Origin: Chamaelirium japonicum
Lineage: Eukaryota > Streptophyta > Magnoliopsida > Liliales > Melanthiaceae
Length of the DNA: 64,000 nt
Direction: 5' to 3'
Assembly: GCA_947650365.1 (NCBI GenBank)
Contig: OX393557.1
Location: 3,187,045 to 3,251,044, forward strand
Within the stretch, counting starts at the first letter, position 1. Each line of letters opens with the position of its first letter. The translations under genes were made by a program, and so were the position numbers. The notes under the pieces are model-generated. The model made no database searches and was not told where the DNA came from. It saw only the letters and a program-made list of their open reading frames with translations. Of this stretch, positions 1 to 9,063 are shown one piece after another.

Positions 1-665
1 GGGTCGATAAAAACCTTGCCTTGACCAACCAAAGACAATACTAGTTTGATCGCACTGGGTTTTCCCATGATCAGCTAGCAAACACAAAGGTACGAGCTTT
101 GTGTCTCCTTGTTGGTTTGATTGCACAGGGTCTCCCTATGATCAACCAATGTCTAAAGTCACCTGCTTCGTGTCCCACAATCGGTTGGATTGGTAAGAAC
201 CTTATCTCGACCAACCGAAAACAAGACTAGTTTGATCGCACAGGGTCTCCCCACGATCAACTAGCAAATACAAACGATCAACTAGCAAACACAAAGGTAT
301 GAGCTCCGTGTCCCTTCGCTGGTTTGATCGCACAGGATTTCCCCATGATCAACCAATGCCTAAAGGCACCTGCTTTGTGCCCTGCAATCAGTTGGATCGG
401 TAAGAGCCTTTCCTAGACCAACCGAAGATAAGACTAGTTTGATCACACAGGGTCTTTCCACGATCAGCTAGCAACACAAAGGTACAAGCTTTGTGCCCCT
501 TTGCTGGTATGATCGCACAGGGTCTCCCCACGATCAGCCAGCGTTCGAAGACACTTGCTACGTACCCCGCAACTAATTGGATTGGTAAGAGTTTTGCCTT
601 GACTAACCGAAGACAAGGATAGATTAATCGCACTGGGTCTCCCCACGATCAACTGGCACTCGAAT
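1..665. repeat. Tandem repeat array A, unit about 184 bp
   Basis: The stretch repeats a unit containing GATCGCACAGGGTCTCCCCA, GGTAAGAGCCTTGCC-like and CAATCGGTTGGAT-like blocks. The GGTAAGA landmark recurs near 192, 399 and 583, spacings of about 207 and 184 bp. The longer unit contains a local duplication of a block beginning GATCAACTAGCAAA. The array probably runs off the left edge. Short open frames on both strands follow the repeat and show no protein family I know. It may be an internal repeat block of a large retroelement, but no retroelement coding sequence adjoins it here. Confidence 0.8.
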
Positions 666-1128
666 ACAAAGTATGAGACACTATCGCCGTCTCGGCATAC
701 AACAAAGTTCAAGGAGACAGCCTTGGTACTCAAATACAAAAGTCCGAGATATTATCACCGCCTTGGTATATAACAAAGTCCAAGGAGACAACCTTGGCAC
801 TCGAATACAAAGTCCGAGGTACCATCGCCGCCTCAGCATACAACAAAGTCCAAGGAGACAGCCTTGGCACTCGAATATAAAAGTCTGAGGCACCATCAAC
901 TCCTCGGCATGCAGTAAAGTCCAAGGAGATAGTCTTGGCACCGAATACAAAGTCTGAGGCTCCATCGCTGCCTCGACAAGCAATAAAGTCCAAGGAGACA
1001 GCCTTGGTACTCGAAACAAAACTTTGAGGCACCATCGTTGCCTCGACATACAGCAAAGTCCAAGAAGACAACCTTGGCACTCGAATACAAAGTTTGAGGC
1101 ACCATTACTGCCTCGGTATGCAATAAAG
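666..1128. repeat. Tandem repeat array B, unit about 70 bp (left part)
   Basis: About six to seven copies of a unit with AAAGTCCAAGGAGACAGCC, then TTGGCACTCGAATACAAA, GTCCGAGGCACCATCGCC and a GCCTCGGCATACAAC-like block. The same unit resumes at 3479 on the far side of a solo LTR, so the array was once continuous. Open frames of 70 to 120 codons on both strands are a by-product of a repeat whose length is often a multiple of three. Confidence 0.8.
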
Positions 1129-3478
1129 TATTAGGTTTGATATGGTCAACAGCTCGTAAAACCTTGGTTTGGCTGTATATGATTAATAGTTTATTTAGGA
1201 TTGTATAAAGGTATGTATTAATATATGTGTTCTGTTTACAAAACTTAAGAAACCATGGCTATATAGTAGTTTATCTGAGTGGGAGACTCAGTGGATCGAT
1301 CATATGATCCTAAATCTCTCGCAGCTCTGATTAGGGTTGGTCGCCCTATCAGGATAACCTGTTGGAATGACAGAGCATAAGAATCTCCACTATAGTCATT
1401 GTCAGGCATAGTATCTGTGGCCGAACGGAACCAATACGGTGCACAGATCGTGAGCAGATACTGGTGCGCATAACTGTGTTTATGCTTAGGGTAATCGATC
1501 ATAAACACTGAGGAACCATGGCCGATGGACTAACCCGTTGCGTGTAACTTTGGTTCACCAACGTGTGAGGGATCTAACCATAACCCAATACTATGGTGCG
1601 CTTGGGTTACCGGGCTGGCGTTGCATCGGCATGCCACTCCTACAGGTTATCCACATCCTTACTGGGAGGTATGTTCCTTAGTCTGACATATACCGCACTA
1701 AACCCAGTCCTGGTGGCCAGTAGTTGAGCTATTGACCGGATCCGGTTGCTTGGCCAAAGCGATCGGTGGTGCGATATGATAGTCAACTTGAAAGGACTCT
1801 AGTCATATGGTCACTCGAGTCTGACGGTGCTCTCCACCACTCGAGTTGACTCATGGCGCACTAAGTAGAGGGACATCGTATTACCAATACTAAGCAAAGT
1901 GCAGGGGTATGCGAGAGAGCTTAGTAAGTTTGGGAGAATTGGAGTGCAGCCTGCGTCACACTCTGGGTGGCCACATAGGTTAACCAGGACCCAGAGGATT
2001 GACAGGAACACTTGGGTAGTGTGTCGATTAGGTTCGGTTGAAAGCCATGAATCCTAGGCCTTGAAAGTTCCATCCTATCCAGGATCGTTATGGATCTTTA
2101 CTTTCTCCTTGTCTCACGGCATATTATGAGTTGAATAAAAAATGTCATAATCGTCTTGTGTTCCGTGAGTGCATCGCACTAGATCATGGTGGTTGCACAG
2201 GAATAAGAGTGTTTACTAGGGGGCACCCCAGAGAAGTGTAGGGACACACGATGTTGTCATTATACCATGAGGAGTCTATTCCGTGTGTGCATGGTTCACT
2301 AGAACATGGAAAGAGAGTTTAGTGATTTTTTACTATAGGGCACCCCACCTTTTACTGAGGGCACCCCAGTAAATAGTAAAAATACTATTTAGCATCCCAC
2401 TGTGTGTTGACTTATTGCGGATGAGGTGCCCTAAGTTTTAGGGTGCATTATCATGCACGAAGATGGGTCATGCATACTCCCACATGAGTTGAACGGCCAC
2501 TAAATACCGAGGGCATTTTGGTCATTTCAAAATATCCCACATGCCCTAGCTTGGCTACCCCCCTCACTAGGGTTAGGTTGCATGACCATCATCTCGTAAT
2601 TAAAGGGATAATTCAGATTTAAAAGGATTAAATCTATTCCCTTTAATTGCAAAATTTTAATATGGCAACTAATAATAAAGGGACATTAAATTTGAGAGTA
2701 AAGAGATATAGAACGAGAGAGGGGAATGGTTTTAAATGGTTAGAGAGAGTGAGGGTCACGAATTTCAGATCTGAAATAGTGCCTCCTTCTTAGATTTCCG
2801 AAGAATAACCGCCCCCTCTATTCTTATGGTCCGGTTTTTTGCCATCTCTCTCTCTCTCTCATCTTCTTCTCCAAGTGTGTGTGTGTGTGAGATTGATGGA
2901 GATCGCTTGCACTCTGAGGCACTCAGAGATTAGAGTGCAAGGATCCGGGATTATTTATGAGATCGGGTGAATCTGAAGAGATTTATCTCTCTCTTATGCG
3001 AGGATCCTTTTCGTGATTGCTGCCCAGATTTAAGGGGCAAATCTGAACTATTTCGATCATTGCGGGAACTACATAAGCCCAAATGACTTCAAACTAGAAG
3101 CAAAATCTCGGCCTTGACGTCTTCTTTCGAGCAGATCAAGTTTCAATCTAATCCAACATCGGGATGAAAAGTTATGGCCTTCGTACTGAAGTCTGTTCGT
3201 GCAAATCCGAATTTGTCTTTATCAACTTTGAAGAAAAACTTTGCGGTGTTAAATCCCACTCGAAGGTATAACCCACTAACCTCTAGATATATTGTAATGC
3301 ATGCATAAAAGATATATTAATTGTTTCGGTAGATGACCATAGAGGTTCGATTCATATTCGTTTTACTATTTGCGCATATGATTAATATGAATGAATTTTT
3401 TTAAAAAATATACCGCATATCGAATCGATCCACAGAATCGACTCCGGCTTCCGTTGCGCCTCTGATATCATTTTAACA
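1129..3478 (+). mobile_element. Solo LTR of the Copia family found at 7995-16900
   Basis: This 2350-bp insertion splits tandem array B. Its left end resembles the LTR start of the Copia element read on that element's coding strand, with the terminal TG changed to TA. Its right end, TTTTAACA, corresponds to the Copia LTR end CCCAACA and is preceded by the shared GCCTCTGATATCA-like block. Internal similarity is clear around 1245-1560 (CTGAGTGGGAGACTC, TCTGTGGCCGAACGGAACCAA, GCACAGATCG). The flanks TAAAG (1124-1128) and CAAAG (3479-3483) fit a 5-bp target duplication with one change. No internal retrotransposon sequence is present. This points to LTR-LTR recombination after insertion. Confidence 0.72.
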
Positions 3479-3700
3479 CAAAGTCCAAGGACACAGTCTT
3501 GACACTCAAATACAAAAGTTCGAGGCGCCATTGTCACCTCGATATGCAATAAAGTCCAAGGAGATAGCCTTGGCACTCAAATACAAAAGTCCGAGGTGCC
3601 ATTGTCACCTCGATATGCAGCAAAGTCCAAGAAGACAACATTGGCACTCGAATACAAAGTCTGAGACGCCATCGCCGCCTCAGCATACAACAAAGTTCGA
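3479..3700. repeat. Tandem repeat array B (right part)
   Basis: About three units of the same 70-bp family as 666-1128, starting directly after the solo LTR. The last unit passes into the related but distinct array C. Confidence 0.78.
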
Positions 3701-4670
3701 GTCGACCTCCGCCTCGGTGCTCAACATGCTCGGAGAGACAGTTCCATTGCTCGCAGATGAAGTCTGAGGCGACCTCTGCCTCGGCACTCGATGAGCCTTG
3801 AGAGACTGCTCCGACGCTCATAGACGAAGTCCGAGATGACATCCGCCTTGGCGCTCAATGCACCCAGAGAGACAACTTTGACGCTCGTAGATAAAGTCCG
3901 AGGCGACCTCCGCCTCGACGCTAGACACACCCGGAGAGACAGCTTTAGCGCTCGCATACAAAGCCTGAGGCGACCTTCGCCTCGACACTCGACGTGCCTG
4001 GAGAGACAGCTCCGACACTCACAGACAAAGTCCAAGGCGACCTTCGCCTCGGCGCTCGATGTGACCGGACAGCTTCGGTACTCGCAAACAAAGTCCGAGG
4101 CAACTTCCACCTTGGCCCTCGATGCATTCGGACAGACAGCTCCGACGTTCGTAGACAAAGTCCGAGGCGACCTCCACCTCGACGCTCAATGGGTCCAGAG
4201 AGACAGCTTCGGCACTCGCAGATGAAGTCCGAGGCGACCTCCATCTCACTGGATAAGCCCGGAGAGAGCTTTGGCGCTCATAAACGAAGTCCAAGGCGAC
4301 CTCCGCTTCGACACTCAATGCACCCAGAGAGACAGTTCGGTGCTCACAGACAAAGTCTGAGGCGAACTCCGCCTTAGTGCTCGACGTGCCCGGCGAGACA
4401 GCTTTGGCGCTAGCAGACAAAGTTCAAGGCGACCTCTGCCCCGGTGTTCGATTCGCCCGGAGAGACAGCTCTGGTGCTCATAGATGAAGTCTGATGCAAC
4501 CTCCGCCTCGGTGCTCGACGAGCCCGGAGAGACAGCTCCGGTACTCGCAGACGAAGTCCAAGGTGACCTCTGCTTCGGTGCTCAACGCGCCCAGAGATAT
4601 AGCTCCGGCGCTCGTAAATGAAGTCCAAGGTGCTCCGCACTACCTCGATGCGCTCAACAAGACCGAACGC
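3701..4670. repeat. Tandem repeat array C, unit about 66 bp, GC-rich
   Basis: The block GAAGTCCGAGGCGACCTCCG recurs roughly every 60-68 bp (near 3760, 3827, 3893, 3960, 4027, 4091, 4157, 4226, 4286, 4352, 4418, 4484, 4552 and 4617). Between copies lie CGGAGAGACAGCTCCGGC-like and GCGCTCGCAGAC-like blocks. That gives about 14 copies. The shared GTCCGAGG core suggests arrays B and C diverged from one unit. Long open frames on both strands have no family signature and are treated as repeat artefacts. Confidence 0.8.
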
Positions 4671-4904
4671 TGACATCCATTCATAGCATGACGAGAGTAT
4701 GACATCAACGACTGGGATTTGCACCTGCAACGAGGCCAACTTCAATACAGGGGGCTTCTCTAACTTCATAAAGGAGATCCCAGGCCCCTTGACCACTATT
4801 TTTAGGCTCAATGAAATCTCTCGCTATAAATTCCAAGAAAAGTGGGAGATTCCCCGGCCTCCTCCAAAGCTCACTCAGATCGAGGATCGCTGCCCGGCCA
4901 ACAG
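4671..4904. other. Unassigned stretch between tandem arrays
   Basis: No repeat unit, gene or transposon end could be recognised here. A short open frame on the minus strand (4705-4947) and one on plus (4699-4920) overlap each other and look like chance frames. Confidence 0.4.
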
Positions 4905-5070
4905 GGTTAGGGGGTTTTAGTTTAGTGTTAGGGTTAGGGGGTTTCATTTAGTGTTATGGTTAGAGGGTTTAGTTTAGTGTTAGGTTAGGGGGTGTTTACT
5001 TTAGGGTTAGGGTTAGGGTTAGGGGAGTTAGTTTAGGGTTATGTTAGGATTCGGGTCGGGTTAGGGTATA
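4905..5070 (+). repeat. Degenerate telomere-like tract
   Basis: Many copies of GGGTTAGGG and TTAGGGGGTTT, with TAGTTTAGTGTTAGG spacers and a short clean run of GGGTTA near 5000-5030. The motif is close to plant TTTAGGG telomere repeats but is irregular, so this is an interstitial telomere-like sequence, not a chromosome end. It is bounded by non-repeat DNA on the left and a GC-rich stretch on the right. Confidence 0.7.
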
Positions 5071-5560
5071 ACCCCCTACCCAGCCATGCGCTCCTTTTGA
5101 CCAACCACGCGCCCGCGCCTGCACGCATGCGCCCGATCATACGCCCACGCTCGCTCGCTTGCTCTCTCACTCTCGACCCGCTTGCATGCCCGCCTGTGCG
5201 CCCGTATGACCCGACCGACCGATCCGATCGCTGACTGATTGGGCATCAACGATCGGTCAAAATTGGTATGCAGTTGGCCGCCAGGGTGACTCGACAATCG
5301 ACCGAGAATTCTGCGATCGATCGACGGTGGTCGGACAAACCCAACCGATATAACCGTAGCAGTATCGGCAGAGCCCAGCCGACAATGCCGCAGTCGTGTC
5401 GGCCGAGCCCAACCTACATAGCCACAAGTATCGACCGACCACAGCCGACAAGGGCACTGACTGGCTGACCGACCAGGGACCAGACCGACCGGCCAACCCT
5501 GACAACCGGGCCTCTTCGGCGATGGGTCAGGCCTGCACTACGGCCAGCCGACAGCAACAC
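5071..5560. repeat. GC-rich stretch with short imperfect repeats
   Basis: The first part (5090-5220) is a run of GCGC-, GCCCG- and CTCGCT-rich DNA. From about 5335 to 5460 a unit of about 40 bp recurs roughly three times (AGTATCGGC..GAGCCCAGCCGACAA-like). GATCGGTCAAAATT occurs once near 5250 and also resembles the palindromic array at 63470-64000, so this may be the internal 3' region of a related retroelement. Confidence 0.45.
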
Positions 5561-6060
5561 TCACCTGGCTGACCCTTGGTAGGGGGTCGACGGGCACTAT
5601 GGTCGATCCCGAACAACGGGTTAGCAGACACTCACATGGCTGGCCCTTAGTAGGGGGTCAACGAATACGACGGTCAGTCCCAGACAGCAGGTCAGCAAAC
5701 ACTCACCCGAACGGCCCTTGGCAAGGGATCAGCGGGCACAACGGTCAACCCCAAACAATAGGTTGGCAAACAAACACTCACCCCGGCCGGCCCTTGGCAA
5801 GGGGTCAGTGGACGCGATGGTCGGCCCCGGACAGCGGGTTGACAGACACTCATATAGCCGTTCCTTAGCAGGGGGTTGGCGGGTGCGACGGTTGGTCCCA
5901 GACAGCGGGTCGATAGACACTTACCTGGCCGACCCTTGGCAGGGGGTCGGTGGGCTCGACAGTCGGCCCCAGACACTGGGTCAGCAAACACTCACCTGGT
6001 CGGCCCTTGGCAGGGGGTCAGCGGGCTCGACGGATGACCCCAGATAGAGGTGCGGCAAAC
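5561..6060 (+). repeat. Tandem repeat, unit about 71 bp
   Basis: Blocks GGCCCTTGGCAGGGGGTC, CGACGGTCGGCCCCAGACA and GGGTCAGCAAACACTCACC recur about seven times at 70-75 bp spacing. The array leads straight into an LTR-like region, consistent with a repeat at the 3' end of a Tat-like retroelement. This assignment is inference. Confidence 0.7.
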
Positions 6061-6556
6061 ACACAGGCAATTTTGCACCATAGAGTCCCAGCCGGCTATG
6101 TTAGCACCTGTTTAGTTGAGAGAGTATAAATATAGGTGCGAAATCTCGACGGTGGGACCTGCAGCCCTGCCTGGGGCCCACGGAGATGACAATGGGACTT
6201 GCAGCCCTACTGGAGGCCAACGGAGACGATGATGGGCCCGCAACCCTGCTTAGGGTCCACAGGTACTATTCGGGGCCTAGTAAATCCCCCTCGATATTTA
6301 CTAAAGCCTCTAATATTCCTAAACCTCTATAAACGCAAACCTGACAAATTCCACTTTCTATTATCTAGAGCTCTTCGAGCTTTCTGGTGATCAAACTCTA
6401 GTCAAACCAACTTTATCCTCTACTTACTTGTATAAGCACTCATCGACCTATCGAGAGTAGCTCTATATCTTCAGAGATAGTGGATTCAAAGGTTGCGTCT
6501 TACCGTACGGAGATGTAGGCTTCGACCAAACTTCGTCACCACATCCTGTGTCAATT

Positions 6557-6602
<46 letters not shown>

Positions 6603-6670
6603 CTTTCTCTCTACTCTATAGTGTTAGCGCGACAGCTCAACGCTCTACAGCGCACCACATGTCGAAGCTC
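6061..6670 (+). mobile_element. Tat-like LTR remnant with short tandem repeats
   Basis: The layout matches the LTR at 60582-61339. It has three to four GC-rich units of about 41 bp (GGTGGGACCTGCAGCCCTG-like, 6147-6270), then a TATAAA-like region, a GAGAGTAGCTCTATATCTTCAG block, GGAGATGTAGGCTTCG and a CAGCTCAACGCTCTACAG-like end. A CT microsatellite lies at 6562-6607. An inverted relative lies at 48142-48800. Exact ends were not determined, and neither a primer site nor coding sequence was found. Confidence 0.5.
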
Positions 6671-6687
6671 TACCCTTCAATCGACTG

Positions 6688-6879
6688 TTGGAGGGGGATT
6701 GTATGACTGCCGTAATCTCCCCCCACAACAATTACCATATGGGAGGATATGGCGGTTGCTACCCAGGAGGTCATAGATTTCTTATGGACGGGGAGGCAAC
6801 TACGGTGGTCGCAGTGGCTATAACGGCGGCAATCATGGAGGCTATGGTGGTTACCAAGGTGGAAATAGCTATTGAGTGA
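6688..6879 (+). pseudogene. Glycine-rich tail, frameshifted copy 1
   Basis: Read in two frames, the stretch encodes HMGGYGGCYPGGHRF and then, after a one-base slip near 6782, GRGGNYGGRSGYNGGNHG followed by GGYGGYQGGNSY and a stop. Compared with the second copy (17665-17808), copy 1 lacks one base just before GGACGGGGAGGC. GGY and RGG motifs are typical of RNA-binding tails. The stop lies only a few bases before the LTR fragment, so it may be the gag tail of a retroelement. A host glycine-rich gene fragment is the alternative. Confidence 0.5.
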
Positions 6880-6882
6880 GAT

Positions 6883-7086
6883 GTGGTCTAGGGTTTGTAA
6901 AAACCATGATTGATTAATAAATGAGTTGTTTCTTTATTAGAATTGCTTTATGGTGTGCATTATTATACATGTTCTGTATACATGACTTAATAGAGTCGTG
7001 GCTACATAGTGGTCCATCTGAGTGGGAGTCTAGGTGGATTGGTCCTATGAACCTAAATAGTTCGTAGCTCTAATTAGGGTTGGTCA
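6883..7086 (+). mobile_element. LTR fragment, left piece
   Basis: Related to the start of the solo LTR at 1129 and to 17816-18210: TTGATTAATAAATGAGTTG, GTGGTCCATCTGAGTGGGAG and CTCTAATTAGGGTTGGTC blocks in the same order. It is interrupted at 7087 by a MITE and resumes at 7617. Confidence 0.65.
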
Positions 7087-7616
7087 TAGGGGTGTGCAGG
7101 ATCCAAACCAAACTGACCAATTTTGATTGGTTTCGACACACTCAATGGATCGGATCAGATTGGGTTTTTTAAAAACCGACATGATTGGATCGATTGACGG
7201 ATTTGTAAATTCAAAACCAACCTAAACCGAAACGAACCGACATATGTATATACATATAATATTTTATTAAATGTACCATATCTTCTCAAAAACCCTTGCT
7301 ACCAACAACCATTGCAATACTATAGGATGACTCAAAATCAATTAAAAATCATATTTATGCCTAATGATTTGATAACAATTATTATTAAGTTTGAACTAAG
7401 TCCTAATAGAAGGGGGGAGCTCAATAAGATCGTGGTCCTAAGCCTAAACTGACTATCCAATCCAATCCAAACCGACTTTAATTGGATGGGATTGGATTGG
7501 GTTCCAATCTTAGTTCGGTTTGGACCCGATTAAAAATCCTCAAAACCGACCAAGGTCGGATTGGTTTGAGTTTTGCCTAAATATATAGGTCGGTTTCGAA
7601 CCGATGCATACCCCTA
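7087..7616. mobile_element. hAT-type MITE, 530 bp, perfect 8-bp target duplication
   Basis: The ends are TAGGGGTGTGCA and TGCATACCCCTA, an imperfect inverted pair. The 8 bases GTTGGTCA occur directly before (7079-7086) and directly after (7617-7624) the element. Eight-base duplications are characteristic of hAT transposons. The interior is rich in CCAATCC, AACCGACC and TTGGATTGG words on both strands, and no transposase frame is present. It sits inside the LTR fragment. Confidence 0.8.
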
Positions 7617-7770
7617 GTTGGTCACTCTATCAGGATAAGCTGTTGGAATGATAGAGTATGGGTATCTCCACATGGTCATTGCCAGACATAGTGTCTGTGA
7701 CCAAACGGAACCAACACGATGCACAGAACGGTGAGTAGACACCGGTGTACATAGCCATGTTTCTTTTTTT
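7617..7770 (+). mobile_element. LTR fragment, right piece
   Basis: Continues the LTR interrupted by the MITE: CTATCAGGATAAGCTGTTGGAATGA, TCTGTGACCAAACGGAACCAA and GCACAGAACGGTGAG correspond to blocks at 1345-1460 of the solo LTR. Similarity stops near the poly-T tract at 7766. Confidence 0.65.
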
Positions 7771-7994
7771 GGTTCAGCAAAGGGGATCACAATCAGATCC
7801 ATAAGAGGTACCACATGCCGGCGCAAGCATAGAAGAACACCTCCCGACGGGAACAAGACCACCACACCGGCAAGGGAAGTGTGATATAAGAGATCGGGAC
7901 TCTCCAAAATAGGTAGCTACAACCAGCCCATGCTTCGCCAAAAGAGTCAAGCCATCATGCCTCCCTTCTAAAGATGGCACCTACAACGACTTAG
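7771..7994. other. Unassigned flank of the Copia insertion
   Basis: Non-repetitive sequence with overlapping minus-strand frames of 68 and 97 codons and no family resemblance I can name. Its last bases, CTTAG (7990-7994), form the left target duplication of the Copia element. The sequence after that element (16901 onward) should continue it. Confidence 0.4.
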
Positions 7995-9049
7995 TGTTGG
8001 GAATAATCTCATGATAGAGGCTCGCAGCGGAAACGATTTGGCGGTTCGAAAGACCTTCAGGGTGCTCGTTACACGATTTAAACTTTTATTGAAACTAATC
8101 TACATATGTGTGCATGTGTATGCACGTGAATCGAACACCCTAGCGGCAATCTAGCGTAATGATTATCTAGCATGCATGCAAATCATAAAGCTCGCTAGAT
8201 CTACGTGTTAGATTATACATACCTTCGTGCGGATCTTTTAACCGTGGAGAATTATCTTCTTTGTCGATGGAGACGGAAGATTGTTCACGAAGAAACTGAT
8301 GGTATGAATGGAGATGATGCCTTCTTGTTCACTCGATCTCACATGATGCACAGAACGTCGCTCTCGGATCTCTAAGTGCCTCCAAAGAATGACCCTACTC
8401 CTTCTACGAAACTCCACACGAGAAAGACAAAGTTGCAAGCGGGAAAGTAGAGAGATTAGGGAGAGATCTAGAGAGATGAGAGAGGGAGGGGGTTCGGTTT
8501 TTGCAACCATATGGCCGGCCCCATAAGGCTCCCTATATAGGGCCTACCTACTTTTAGGGCTTGTTTTGACCAATTCAAAACCCTATCCCTATCCCTATGG
8601 CCGGCCCTATTGATGGGGGATTCTCATCCCTACAATATAGGGCCGGCCCTAGCATGGTCTCTCACTGCTAGGGTCGGCCACAAGTGAGGTCCGGTAGAGT
8701 GAGTTTTTACCAAAATGCCCTGATGCCTCAATTTGACCATTTTTAGTGTGTGAGACCTAGCGGCCACTACTTAAGTGATCTTTACCAGTTACCTTACTAT
8801 TAACTAAGGCCACCGGAGGGTGCCTCTAGCAAAGTCAACTAGTCAACTCGCAACATACCCCGGTGCATCGCACCTACGCAGAGAAGTTCACTTATGGCTA
8901 GGGATTACTACCTGCGCCTCTGTACTAGTCTCGGGCTTACCCCTTAGTACTCGCATGTAGTTACGCATCTACCGTGCTCTAGTGCCAAGCACACACAGAG
9001 CGTAGACTTCTTTCTTCCTCTTACTGCTTAGAACACATCAATCCTAACA
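7995..9049 (-). repeat. 3' LTR of Copia copy 1, internally deleted
   Basis: Starts TGTTGGGAATAATC and ends ATCAATCCTAACA on the plus strand. It is about 1074 bp shorter than its partner. One deletion corresponds to about 980 bp (15903-16882 of the partner) and joins at the shared word GCTTA. A second, about 95 bp, falls near 8546, where the partner has the 15320-15420 segment. A minus-strand frame of 90 codons (8238-8510) is kept in the LTR of copy 2. Confidence 0.85.
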
Positions 9050-9063
9050 ATCTCCCACTTGGT

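Noticed and set aside
681..1123. Overlapping minus-strand frames rich in RLSPWTLL repeats
   Set aside because: They follow the 70-bp tandem array and occur in more than one frame; no family motif or start context supports a protein.
3721..4420. Several 100-145 codon frames on both strands in the GC-rich array
   Set aside because: High GC and a period of about 66 bp remove stops in several frames at once; opposite-strand frames of similar length show it is compositional.
7614..7907. 97-codon minus-strand frame
   Set aside because: Crosses the MITE/LTR boundary and unrelated flank; no conserved motif.
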